Below, piece after piece: positions 56,396 to 64,000 of a stretch of 64,000 nucleotides of DNA. The notes below the pieces were generated by a model. That model did no database searches, had not been told where the DNA came from, and saw nothing but the letters and a program-made list of their open reading frames with translations. Origin of the DNA: an uncultured Lachnospiraceae bacterium. Its GTDB lineage: Bacteria > Bacillota > Clostridia > Lachnospirales > Lachnospiraceae. Location: the NCBI GenBank assembly GCA_944381635.1, contig CALWLY010000011.1, positions 1 to 64,000 on the forward strand, written 5' to 3'. Numbering within the stretch: the stretch's first letter is position 1; each line of letters begins with the position of its first letter. The position numbers and the translations under genes are program-made.

Positions 56396-56935
56396 GTGAG
56401 CAGACTGAAAGAAATGTATAACAATGAGATCGTAGAAGCTATGATCAAAAAGTTTGGATATAAAAATGTTATGGAAGTTCCGAAACTGGACAAAATCGTT
56501 ATCAACATGGGCGTAGGCGAAGCAAAAGATAACGCAAAAGTTCTGGAATCCGCAGTGAAAGATCTGGAAATTATCGCTGGTCAGAAAGCTGTTCTGACAA
56601 GAGCGAAAAATTCAGTTGCTAACTTCAAAATTAGAGAAGGTATGGCAATCGGATGTAAGACAACTCTTCGTGGTGAAAAAATGTATGACTTCCTGGATCG
56701 TCTGATCAACCTGGCACTGCCTCGTGTACGTGACTTCAGAGGTGTAAGTGCAGATTCTTTCGACGGAAGAGGCAACTATGCACTGGGCATCAAAGAGCAG
56801 CTTATTTTCCCTGAAATCGAATACGATAAAGTGGATAAAGTAAGAGGTATGGATGTTATCGTTGTTACTACTGCAAAAACAGACGAAGAGGCACGCGAAT
56901 TACTGAGATTGTACGGCATGCCTTTCGCTAAATAG
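56396..56935 (+). CDS. rplE: Ribosomal protein L5
   Basis: A 179-residue 5S rRNA-binding protein. It begins with GTG at 56396 after [53 protein letters not shown] and [16 protein letters not shown] match the family. Confidence 0.97.
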   Translation: MSRLKEMYNNEIVEAMIKKFGYKNVMEVPKLDKIVINMGVGEAKDNAKVLESAVKDLEIIAGQKAVLTRAKNSVANFKIREGMAIGCKTTLRGEKMYDFLDRLINLALPRVRDFRGVSADSFDGRGNYALGIKEQLIFPEIEYDKVDKVRGMDVIVVTTAKTDEEARELLRLYGMPFAK

Positions 56936-56949
56936 AAGGAGGTAAATTC

Positions 56950-57135
56950 ATGGCTAAGACAGCAATGAAGATTAAACAGCAGCGTACACCTAAGTTCTCT
57001 ACAAGAGAATATACACGTTGTAAAATCTGTGGTCGTCCACATGCTTATTTAAGAAAATACGGAATCTGCAGAATTTGCTTCCGTGAACTGGCATATAAAG
57101 GACAGATCCCTGGCGTTAAAAAAGCTAGCTGGTAA
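56950..57135 (+). CDS. rpsN: Ribosomal protein S14, zinc form
   Basis: A 61-residue type Z protein. [20 protein letters not shown] holds the four zinc Cys. GAAGGAGGTAAATTC precedes the ATG. Confidence 0.96.
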   Translation: MAKTAMKIKQQRTPKFSTREYTRCKICGRPHAYLRKYGICRICFRELAYKGQIPGVKKASW

Positions 57136-57158
57136 GTTGAAGAAGGAGGTAAATCACA

Positions 57159-57560
57159 ATGACAATGAGCGATCCGATTGCAGATATGCTTACAAGAATC
57201 CGTAATGCAAACACTGCAAAACATGACACAGTAGATGTACCTGCATCCAAAATGAAACTGGCTATCGCACAGATTCTGCTGGAAGAAGGTTATATTAAAA
57301 AATACGATATCCTGGATGAAGGTTCTTTCAAAACAATCCATATCACATTAAAATATGGCGAAGACAAGAACCACAAGATCATCTCCGGTATCAAGAGAAT
57401 TTCCAAACCTGGTCTGCGTGTTTACGCAGGTAAAGAAGAACTGCCCAGAGTACTTGGCGGACTTGGTATTGCTATCATCTCCACAAACCAGGGCGTTATC
57501 ACAGACAAGAAAGCAAGAGAGCTGCAGGTTGGCGGCGAAGTTTTAGCTTTCGTTTGGTAA
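57159..57560 (+). CDS. rpsH: Ribosomal protein S8
   Basis: A 133-residue 30S protein. [20 protein letters not shown] and [20 protein letters not shown] are typical. GAAGGAGGTAAATCACA precedes the first ATG; a second ATG two codons later is also possible. A 135-base spacer with weak stems follows before rplF. Confidence 0.97.
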   Translation: MTMSDPIADMLTRIRNANTAKHDTVDVPASKMKLAIAQILLEEGYIKKYDILDEGSFKTIHITLKYGEDKNHKIISGIKRISKPGLRVYAGKEELPRVLGGLGIAIISTNQGVITDKKARELQVGGEVLAFVW

Positions 57561-57695
57561 GAATGCGACACAGAATCTGCTTGCAGAGTTCAGGACAGCG
57601 CATGCTGGCCTGACAACTGCCTGGCAGGTCTTTGTATGCAGATAGATATTCAGTAGCAATTTGACTCAAACAATCAAATTACAGGAGGTACGGGC

Positions 57696-58238
57696 ATGTC
57701 ACGTATAGGAAGAATGCCAATCGCGATTCCTGCAGGCGTAACTGTAGAAATTGCAGAAAATAATAAAGTGACTGTAAAAGGTCCTAAAGGAACACTGGAA
57801 AGAGTGCTTCCCGCAGAAATGGAAATCAAAATGGAAGACGGTCATGTTGTTGTAACAAGACCTAACGACTTAAAGAAAATGAAATCCCTGCATGGTCTGA
57901 CAAGAACACTGATCAACAACATGGTTGTTGGTGTTACATCCGGATATGAAAAGAAACTGGAAGTAAACGGTGTAGGTTACAGAGCAGCAAAAGCAGGCAA
58001 GAAACTGACATTATCCTTAGGTTACTCTCATCCGGTAGAGATGGAAGATCCTGAAGGTATCGAAACAGTACTGGAAGGAACTAACGTCATTATCGTAAAA
58101 GGTATCGATAAAGAAAAAGTTGGCCAATTCGCAGCTGAAATCAGAGATAAGAGAAGACCGGAACCTTACAAGGGCAAAGGTATCAAATATGCTGATGAAG
58201 TTATCAGACGTAAAGTTGGTAAGACTGGTAAGAAATAA
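57696..58238 (+). CDS. rplF: Ribosomal protein L6
   Basis: A 180-residue protein near the sarcin-ricin loop. [40 protein letters not shown] and [20 protein letters not shown] are present. CAGGAGGTACGGGC precedes the ATG. Confidence 0.97.
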   Translation: MSRIGRMPIAIPAGVTVEIAENNKVTVKGPKGTLERVLPAEMEIKMEDGHVVVTRPNDLKKMKSLHGLTRTLINNMVVGVTSGYEKKLEVNGVGYRAAKAGKKLTLSLGYSHPVEMEDPEGIETVLEGTNVIIVKGIDKEKVGQFAAEIRDKRRPEPYKGKGIKYADEVIRRKVGKTGKK

Positions 58239-58258
58239 GAGATAAGGAGAGTGTAAAA

Positions 58259-58627
58259 ATGGTTAGTAAGAAATCAAGACAAGAAATTCGTGCAAAAAAG
58301 CACAGAAGAATGCGTAACCGTTTTAGCGGCACAACTGAGAGACCGCGTCTGGCCGTATTCAGAAGCAATAATCATATGTATGCTCAAATTATTGACGACA
58401 CAGTTGGAAATACTTTAGTGGCAGCTTCTACTTTAGAGAAAGAAGTAAAAGCTGAGCTGGAAAAAACCAATAACGTTGATGCAGCAGCATATTTGGGAAC
58501 TGTTATCGCTAAGAGAGCTCTGGAAAAAGGAATCACAGAAGTCGTTTTCGACAGAGGCGGTTTCATTTATCAGGGTAAAGTAGCAGCTTTAGCTGAGGCA
58601 GCAAGAGAAGCTGGCCTGACATTCTAG
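58259..58627 (+). CDS. rplR: Ribosomal protein L18
   Basis: A 122-residue 5S rRNA-binding protein. [20 protein letters not shown] and [20 protein letters not shown] match. AAGGAGAGTGTAAAA precedes the ATG. Confidence 0.97.
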   Translation: MVSKKSRQEIRAKKHRRMRNRFSGTTERPRLAVFRSNNHMYAQIIDDTVGNTLVAASTLEKEVKAELEKTNNVDAAAYLGTVIAKRALEKGITEVVFDRGGFIYQGKVAALAEAAREAGLTF

Positions 58628-58645
58628 GAAGGGAGAACACATCAG

Positions 58646-59155
58646 ATGAGACATACAATCATTGATACAACGAATCTGGAATTAACAGAAAAAGTAGTTT
58701 CTATCAAACGTGTTACCAAGGTTGTAAAAGGTGGTCGTAACTTCCGCTTCACAGCTTTAGTAGTAGTTGGCGACGGTAACGGACACGTAGGTGCAGGTTT
58801 AGGAAAAGCTACAGAAATTCCGGACGCAATCCGCAAAGGAAAAGAAGATGCTACCAAGAATCTGGTAACAGTTGCTCTGGATGAGAACAACTCCATTACT
58901 CACGACTTCCTTGGTAAATTCGGTTCTGCAACCGTTCTGTTAAAGAGAGCTCCGGAAGGTACCGGTGTTATCGCTGGCGGTCCGGCTCGTAGCGTGTGCG
59001 AACTTGCAGGTATCAAAAATATTCGTACAAAAGCTCTTGGTTCTACAAATAAACAGAACGTGGTTCTGGCAACAATCCAGGGCTTAAGCCAGTTAAAGAC
59101 TCCTGAAGAAGTAGCAGCTAACCGTGGCAAATCTGTAGATGAGATCATGGCTTAA
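58646..59155 (+). CDS. rpsE: Ribosomal protein S5
   Basis: A 169-residue fidelity protein. [40 protein letters not shown] and [19 protein letters not shown] match. GAAGGGAGAACACATCAG precedes the ATG. Confidence 0.97.
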   Translation: MRHTIIDTTNLELTEKVVSIKRVTKVVKGGRNFRFTALVVVGDGNGHVGAGLGKATEIPDAIRKGKEDATKNLVTVALDENNSITHDFLGKFGSATVLLKRAPEGTGVIAGGPARSVCELAGIKNIRTKALGSTNKQNVVLATIQGLSQLKTPEEVAANRGKSVDEIMA

Positions 59156-59169
59156 GGAGGTAAAACAAG

Positions 59170-59355
59170 ATGGCAGAAAAATCATTAAAAATTACTTTAG
59201 TTAAATCCCCGATCGGTGCTGTTCCCAAACACAGAGCTACTGTGGAAGCTATGGGACTTACAAAACTGCACAAAACAGTTATCATGCCTGACAATGCTTC
59301 TACAAGAGGTATGATTCAGCACGTTGGATATATGCTTAAAGTAGAAGAAGCTTAA
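59170..59355 (+). CDS. rpmD: Ribosomal protein L30
   Basis: A 61-residue protein. [20 protein letters not shown] and [20 protein letters not shown] identify it. AAGGAGGTAAAACAAG precedes the ATG. Confidence 0.95.
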   Translation: MAEKSLKITLVKSPIGAVPKHRATVEAMGLTKLHKTVIMPDNASTRGMIQHVGYMLKVEEA

Positions 59356-59372
59356 TAGAGGAGGTGTCAGGA

Positions 59373-59813
59373 ATGGAATTATCTAATTTACAGCCTGCTG
59401 CAGGCTCCAAGCACAGTGACAGTTTTAGAAGAGGCCGTGGACACGGTTCAGGAAATGGCAAGACAGCTGGTAAAGGACACAAAGGTCAGAAAGCTCGTTC
59501 CGGAGCTCCCAGACCGGGCTTTGAAGGTGGTCAGATGCCGTTATACAGACGTCTTCCTAAGAGAGGTTTCAAAAACAGAAACTCTAAGGAAATCGTTGGA
59601 ATTAATTTAAGTGCACTGGAAGCATTTGAAAATGGCCAGACCGTTACCGTTGAGACTTTGATCGAAGCAGGTATCGTTAAAAACCCGAGAGATGGTGTAA
59701 AGATTCTTGGAAATGGAGAATTAACCAAAAAACTCGACGTAAAGGCTAATGCATTTAGTGCATCTGCAAAAGAAAAAATCGAGGCACTTGGTGGAACAGC
59801 TGAGGTGATGTAA
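59373..59813 (+). CDS. rplO: Ribosomal protein L15
   Basis: A 146-residue protein. [39 protein letters not shown] and the C-terminal [19 protein letters not shown] match. The ATG at 59373 follows GAGGAGGTGTCAGGA. The stop is directly followed by the secY ATG (TAAATG). Confidence 0.96.
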   Translation: MELSNLQPAAGSKHSDSFRRGRGHGSGNGKTAGKGHKGQKARSGAPRPGFEGGQMPLYRRLPKRGFKNRNSKEIVGINLSALEAFENGQTVTVETLIEAGIVKNPRDGVKILGNGELTKKLDVKANAFSASAKEKIEALGGTAEVM

Positions 59814-61127
59814 ATGCTTACTACCCTTAAGAACGCTTTTAAAATTAAGGATATCCGAAAAAAGCTTCTGTTCACATTTGCAATGTTAGTTGTGATCCGT
59901 TTAGGATCACAGCTGCCAGTGCCTGGTGTTGACAGAAACTATTTTGCTAATTGGTTCGCAGCGCAGACAGGGGATGCTTTTAACTTTTTTGATGCATTTA
60001 CGGGAGGTTCCTTTCTGAACATGTCATTGTTCGCTCTGAACATTACCCCGTACATTACTTCTTCCATTATTATGCAGCTTTTGACCATCGCGATTCCGAA
60101 ACTGGAAGAGATGCAGAAAGACGGCGAAGATGGAAGAAAGAAAATCACCGCGATTACGAGATATGTGACAGTTGCTCTGGCACTTGTGGAATCCACAGCC
60201 ATGGCAGTTGGTTTCGGAAGAAGCGGACTTTTGCAGGAATTCAATGCACTTAACGTAATTACCGTAATTGTTGCATTGACTGCAGGAAGTGCATTCCTGA
60301 TGTGGATTGGCGAGAGAATTACAGAGCATGGTGTTGGAAATGGTATTTCTATCGTACTTACTTTGAATATCCTTTCCAGAGTGCCGCATGATCTGACAAC
60401 ACTTTATGAGCAGTTTATAAAGGGGAAAGCGATTGCGGTAGGAGCACTTGCAGCAGTAATTATTATAGCTATTATTGTAGGTATGACGGTTCTGGTAATC
60501 ATTTTAAATGATGCTACCCGCAAAATACCGGTACAGTACGCGAAGAAAGTTCAGGGACGCAAGATGGTAGGCGGACAGACTTCCAGCATTCCGCTGAAAG
60601 TAAACACCGCAGGCGTAATCCCGGTTATCTTCGCTTCTTCTATTATGCAGTTTCCGGTAGTTATCTGTGCCCTGATCGGATACGAGGGAACAGGTATATG
60701 GGCTCATATTTTAAGAGGTCTCAATTCCTCATACTGGTGCAGACCCAGTGAGCCGATTTATTCGATTGGATTGGTTGTATATATTTTACTGGTAGTATTC
60801 TTTGCATACTTCTATACATCCATTACTTTCAATCCGCTGGAAGTTGCCAACAATATGAAGAAACAGGGCGGTTTCATCCCGGGTATCAGACCTGGAAAAC
60901 CGACCAGCGATTATCTGACAAAAATTCTGAATTACATTATCTTTATCGGTGCAGTTGGCCTGACAATTGTCTGTGTAATTCCATTCTTCTTCAATGGAGT
61001 TTTCAATGCCAGCGTTTCCTTCGGAGGAACAAGCCTGATCATTATCGTCAGCGTTACACTTGAGACAATCAAACAGATTGAATCACAGATGCTGGTGCGT
61101 AATTACAAAGGATTTTTGAACGACTAA
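59814..61127 (+). CDS. secY: Preprotein translocase subunit SecY
   Basis: A 437-residue channel protein with ten membrane helices. FTFAMLVVIRLGSQLPVPGV, FNFFDAFTGGSFLNMSLFAL (with the plug region), WIGERITEHGVGNGISIVL and FNPLEVANNMKKQGGFIPGI match. The start abuts the rplO stop, and GAGGTGATG in the rplO end serves as ribosome binding site. Its partner secE is at 18552. Confidence 0.97.
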   Translation: MLTTLKNAFKIKDIRKKLLFTFAMLVVIRLGSQLPVPGVDRNYFANWFAAQTGDAFNFFDAFTGGSFLNMSLFALNITPYITSSIIMQLLTIAIPKLEEMQKDGEDGRKKITAITRYVTVALALVESTAMAVGFGRSGLLQEFNALNVITVIVALTAGSAFLMWIGERITEHGVGNGISIVLTLNILSRVPHDLTTLYEQFIKGKAIAVGALAAVIIIAIIVGMTVLVIILNDATRKIPVQYAKKVQGRKMVGGQTSSIPLKVNTAGVIPVIFASSIMQFPVVICALIGYEGTGIWAHILRGLNSSYWCRPSEPIYSIGLVVYILLVVFFAYFYTSITFNPLEVANNMKKQGGFIPGIRPGKPTSDYLTKILNYIIFIGAVGLTIVCVIPFFFNGVFNASVSFGGTSLIIIVSVTLETIKQIESQMLVRNYKGFLND

Positions 61128-61234
61128 GTTTATAGATAACAATAGAAGTTAACTCAGGGAGGGACAGGACGGAGACGTGCTGTCCCATTCTGGGTTTACA
61201 GGATAAAAGTCACAGATAAAAAGGAGCTTGTACA

Positions 61235-61876
61235 ATGAAAATTATTATGTTAGGCGCACCTGGCGCGGGAAAAGGTACACAGGCAAAAATGATCGCGGAC
61301 AAATATCAGGTTCCGCATGTTTCCACCGGTGATATTTTCAGAGCAAACATTAAAAACGGCACAGAACTGGGAATGGAAGCAAAGAAATACATGGACCAGG
61401 GACTTCTCGTTCCGGATGAACTGACCGTAAAGATTCTTCTGGACAGAGTAGCACAGGATGACTGCAAAAACGGATATGTGCTGGATGGTTTCCCGAGAAC
61501 AATTCCCCAGGCAGAAGTTCTGGATAAGGCTCTCACAGAGCTGGGAGATAAAATTGATTATGCGATCAATGTGGACGTTCCGGATGAAAATATCATCAAG
61601 AGAATGTCAGGAAGACGCGCTTGCCTGTCCTGTGGAGCTACCTACCATATTGAACATATCCCTCCGAAAAAAGAAGGCATCTGTGACAGATGCGGCAGCG
61701 AGCTGGTTTTAAGAGATGACGATAAGGAAGAAACCGTAAAGAATCGTCTGGATGTTTACCACAAACAGACTCAGCCGCTGATTGATTTCTACACAGAAAA
61801 AGGAGTACTTAAGGAAGTGGACGGAACACGTTCCATGGAAGAAGTGTTCCAGGCAATCACAGAAATTCTCGGTTAA
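61235..61876 (+). CDS. adk: Adenylate kinase
   Basis: A 213-residue enzyme that interconverts AMP, ADP and ATP. The P-loop is GAPGAGKGT (residues 7-15), DGFPRTIPQAE is the Walker-B-like region, and the LID domain has four Cys (CLSCG and CDRCG) for zinc, as in many Gram-positives. AAAAGGAGC precedes the ATG. A hairpin GGGACAG / CTGTCCC (about 61161-61186) lies in the 107-base spacer after secY. Confidence 0.97.
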   Translation: MKIIMLGAPGAGKGTQAKMIADKYQVPHVSTGDIFRANIKNGTELGMEAKKYMDQGLLVPDELTVKILLDRVAQDDCKNGYVLDGFPRTIPQAEVLDKALTELGDKIDYAINVDVPDENIIKRMSGRRACLSCGATYHIEHIPPKKEGICDRCGSELVLRDDDKEETVKNRLDVYHKQTQPLIDFYTEKGVLKEVDGTRSMEEVFQAITEILG

Positions 61877-61922
61877 GGATCAGTGAAAACAGCGCCGCTT
61901 GTTGCGGCAGATGGGAGGAAAA

Positions 61923-62675
61923 ATGGCTGTAACGATTAAATCTGCCAGAGAGATTGAACTGATGCGTGAGGCGGGAAGAATCCTTGCGAAAGTACATGAG
62001 GAGCTTGGCGCGGCAATTCGGCCGGGAATGTCCACTCTTGAGATTGATGAACTTGGAGAAAAACTGATCAGAGGATACGGCTGTGTACCGAATTTCCTTC
62101 ACTATAACGGATATCCGGCGTCGATTTGTGTCTCGGTCAATGAGGAAGTAGTTCACGGTATTCCCAGAAAGCATCATATATTAAAAGAAGGCGACATTGT
62201 CAGTCTGGATGCGGGACTTATTTACAAGGGGTACCATTCTGATGCTGCGAGAACCCATGCGGTAGGGCAGATTAGTGCGGAAGCAGCAAAACTCATCGAA
62301 GTAACGAGACAGAGCTTCTTTGAAGGAATAAAAATGGCAAAAAGCGGAAATCATCTCTATGATATTTCGGCAGCCATAGATGCATATGTCAGCCAGTTCG
62401 GTTATGGAATCGTAAGAGACCTGGTCGGACACGGCATTGGCACACAGCTGCATGAGGATCCACAGATTCCGAACTTTGCACAGAAAAGAAAAGGCGTAAG
62501 ACTTCAGGCAGGCATGACACTGGCGATTGAACCGATGATAAATGCGGGCACTTACGAAGTTGACTGGCTGGACGACGGCTGGACTGTTGTTTCCAGGGAC
62601 CGCTCCCTTTCGGCGCACTACGAAAATACCGTTCTGATTACGGACGGAGAACCCGAGATTCTGACTTTGTTATAA
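61923..62675 (+). CDS. map: Methionine aminopeptidase, type I
   Basis: A 250-residue metalloprotease that removes the initiator Met. Metal ligands are seen in SLDAGLIYKGYHSDAARTHA (two Asp), GHGIGTQLHEDPQIPN (His), LAIEPMINAG (Glu) and ENTVLIT (Glu). The N-terminal zinc-finger extension of some type I enzymes is absent. The ATG at 61923 follows GGGAGGAAAA. Confidence 0.97.
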   Translation: MAVTIKSAREIELMREAGRILAKVHEELGAAIRPGMSTLEIDELGEKLIRGYGCVPNFLHYNGYPASICVSVNEEVVHGIPRKHHILKEGDIVSLDAGLIYKGYHSDAARTHAVGQISAEAAKLIEVTRQSFFEGIKMAKSGNHLYDISAAIDAYVSQFGYGIVRDLVGHGIGTQLHEDPQIPNFAQKRKGVRLQAGMTLAIEPMINAGTYEVDWLDDGWTVVSRDRSLSAHYENTVLITDGEPEILTLL

Positions 62676-62693
62676 GGAAAGGAAAAAGAATTT

Positions 62694-62951
62694 ATGACGG
62701 GAAAACTGGTACGCTCCAAAGCAGGACACGACAAAGGAATGCTCTATATTGTCGTCCGGGAAGAAGAACACTGCGTCTATGTGGCGGATGGTGTTCTGAA
62801 AACCTACGGGAATCCAAAAAGAAAGAACAGAAAACATCTTCAGCTTATAAACAGCGGATTTTCCGCAGAAGAGATAAATAAGCTGGCAGAGAATCCGGCG
62901 AATGCGGATACGGAAATTAAATACAAAATAAAACAGTGTGCGAATTGTTAA
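62694..62951 (+). CDS. KOW domain RNA-binding protein, L14e-like
   Basis: An 85-residue protein. GKLVRSKAGHDKGMLYIVV is a KOW motif, and KRKNRKHLQLI follows. The family is found between map and infA in many Clostridia and is taken to bind RNA or the ribosome; the exact role is not known. AAGGAAAAAGAATTT precedes the ATG. Confidence 0.88.
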   Translation: MTGKLVRSKAGHDKGMLYIVVREEEHCVYVADGVLKTYGNPKRKNRKHLQLINSGFSAEEINKLAENPANADTEIKYKIKQCANC

Positions 62952-62993
62952 CAGAATCAAGAGCCGCCGGGGTGCGGCAGAAAAGAGGTAAAA

Positions 62994-63212
62994 ATGTCTA
63001 AAGCGGATGTAATTGAAATTGAAGGAACTGTAGTGGAGAAGCTGCCTAACACCATGTTCCAGGTAGAGCTGGAAAACGGACATAGAGTTTTGGCACATAT
63101 CAGCGGAAAATTAAGACAGAACTTTATCCGTATTCTTCCTGGAGATAAAGTGACTCTGGAGCTTTCTCCTTATGACCTTACCAAAGGACGTATTATCTGG
63201 AGAGATAAATAA
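62994..63212 (+). CDS. infA: Translation initiation factor IF-1
   Basis: A 72-residue OB-fold protein that blocks the A site during initiation. [40 protein letters not shown] and [13 protein letters not shown] match. AAGAGGTAAAA precedes the ATG. A terminator follows, so the spc transcript likely ends here and rpmJ has its own promoter. Confidence 0.96.
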   Translation: MSKADVIEIEGTVVEKLPNTMFQVELENGHRVLAHISGKLRQNFIRILPGDKVTLELSPYDLTKGRIIWRDK

Positions 63213-63223
63213 GAAGACTTGCA

Positions 63224-63264
63224 GGGATGTCTGATCAGAGCAGATGGCAGACATCCCTTTTTAT
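63224..63264 (+). terminator. Intrinsic terminator after infA
   Basis: GGGATGTCTG / CAGACATCCC arms with a partly paired loop, followed by TTTTT. Repeat copy B begins in the T-tract. Confidence 0.88.
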
Positions 63265-63400
63265 ACGATAGGAAACATGATTTCCTATCGTATAAAAAAG
63301 ACGCTCCGCTGTGGATGCTCACTTTACGCTCAAGGAAGATGGTTGCTGACGCAGCCGCGCTCCGGCGCGAGTGTGCGCTGGAGCGCACACTTTTCCATGA
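63258..63400. repeat. Dispersed terminator-linked hairpin repeat, copy B
   Basis: The first palindrome has arms TTTTTATACGATAGGAAA / TTTCCTATCGTATAAAAA (63258-63298). The middle block is ACGCTCCGCTGTGGATGC (63301-63318). The final hairpin is GTGTGCGCT-GG-AGCGCACAC (63371-63390), followed by TTTT. It matches copy A block for block, with paired substitutions in the stems. Confidence 0.8.
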
Positions 63401-63521
63401 ATGTGAAAATTTTGGAAAATGATATTTTGATACAGGAAAAACAATATTTCACATAAGGATAAAGAAACAAAAAAACGGCGGAAAATCAAGGAATTTCGGC
63501 AAAATTTACAAGGAAAAGACC

Positions 63522-63550
63522 TTGCAATCGGGGAAGTCCCATGCTATAAT
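63522..63550 (+). promoter_or_regulatory. rpmJ promoter
   Basis: TTGCAA (63522-63527) and perfect TATAAT (63545-63550) with a 17-base spacer, about 98 bases before rpmJ. Confidence 0.75.
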
Positions 63551-63648
63551 ATAAAACGGTCTTTTTGAGAATGTGAAACTGCGCCTTTTTCAAGAAAGCA
63601 GTTTCGTGTGATTCAAGTTGCCACAAGTGCAGCGGAAGGAGGGTCAAG

Positions 63649-63762
63649 ATGAAAGTCAGATCATCAGTAAAACCGATTTGCGAAAAATGCAAAATCATTA
63701 AAAGAAAGGGCAGCATCAGAGTAATCTGCGAAAACCCGAAACACAAACAGAGACAGGGCTAA
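63649..63762 (+). CDS. rpmJ: Ribosomal protein L36, zinc form
   Basis: A 37-residue protein with the sequence [20 protein letters not shown] then [17 protein letters not shown]. Three Cys and one His form the zinc site. GGAAGGAGGGTCAAG precedes the ATG. It is shorter than the usual ORF cut-off, but the family match is complete. Confidence 0.96.
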   Translation: MKVRSSVKPICEKCKIIKRKGSIRVICENPKHKQRQG

Positions 63763-64000
63763 TTCCACTGTCGCACTAATTGAGGCGGCTGCAGCGGAAC
63801 TTAAGGTAGTTTCGCTGATGAAGATAATTGAACGTAGAGAGCCTACGGGAGATTACTTTTTGATACCGAAAATAAGATACTTTTTAAGGTATCTGGAAGC
63901 GAACAGACTTCCGCACTGTGGAAACAGTGCCAGAGTATCGGAAAGATCGGATCATGTCCGGTTGGGTAGGAATACCCCAGTCAATTAGTAACTAATTTAG
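63763..64000 (+). promoter_or_regulatory. Leader of the next operon (expected rpsM), cut by the window end
   Basis: No gene starts in the last 238 bases. The segment holds AGATACTTTTTAAGGTATCT (about 63868-63888) and CACTGT-GGAA-ACAGTG (about 63916-63931) hairpins. The usual next gene is rpsM, so this may be the alpha-operon leader, where S4 acts in other Firmicutes; I cannot recognise the binding site. Confidence 0.45.

Overview
The window is a chromosomal segment of a gut-type Firmicute, most likely a Lachnospiraceae (Clostridia) species. The evidence is the rpmG-secE-nusG-rplKA / rplJL / rpoBC / rpsL-rpsG-fusA-tuf / S10-spc gene order, zinc-ribbon (C+) forms of L33, S14 and L36, strong AGGAGG ribosome binding sites and Clostridia-like protein sequences. 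The genus cannot be fixed from the sequence alone.

Region 1 (1-~8.5 kb) is one end of an integrative mobilizable element. It carries a broken 3' part of an Eco57I-type methylase, a large GIY-YIG/DEAH-helicase restriction protein whose C-terminus holds only the first part of a methylase domain, a possible structured RNA, a small coiled accessory gene, an oriT-like nest of inverted repeats, a MobC-like protein, a MobP-like relaxase with a GTG start inside mobC, and a Tn916-type tyrosine integrase. A set of TTTGCGAAAA motifs and a terminator lie at its edge. No conjugative secretion genes are visible, so transfer would need a helper.

Region 2 (8.6-18.1 kb) is accessory. It holds a Macro-associated HTH protein tail to tail with a vWA protein, a Gp37/Gp68 (DUF5131) protein, a zinc-ribbon membrane protein, a compact Nudix-HNH-methyltransferase operon, a promoter-to-terminator unit with no gene in it (candidate small RNA), a conserved small acidic protein, another methyltransferase, a Fic-fold protein lacking the catalytic motif, an XRE regulator with UDP-galactopyranose mutase (glf), and a DUF5348 protein.

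Region 3 (18.2-46.9 kb) is the transcription/translation supercluster, interrupted twice. After rplA come a CPA2 cation/proton antiporter, a CapA-like protein, a GH38 alpha-mannosidase and a GntR/LacI-hybrid regulator. After rplJL come an AraC regulator and a second, divergently transcribed GH38 alpha-mannosidase. rpoBC, rpsL, rpsG, fusA and tuf follow. Regulation is readable: an L10 leader with attenuator before rplJ, a long stem-loop leader before rpoB, and an rpsL promoter whose -10 box is exactly the loop of an intrinsic terminator.

Region 4 (47-64 kb) begins with a short island (Gfo/Idh/MocA oxidoreductase, DUF2752 membrane protein, RlmI-like methyltransferase). It continues with a folded S10-operon leader and the S10-spc operon from rpsJ to secY, then adk, map, a KOW protein, infA and rpmJ. 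The window ends in the leader of the next operon (expected rpsM).

The strongest unexplained signal is a dispersed hairpin repeat that immediately follows several intrinsic terminators (29.77, 33.67, 26.80 and 63.26 kb, with a degenerate copy at 20.82 kb). Its stems show compensatory base changes between copies.
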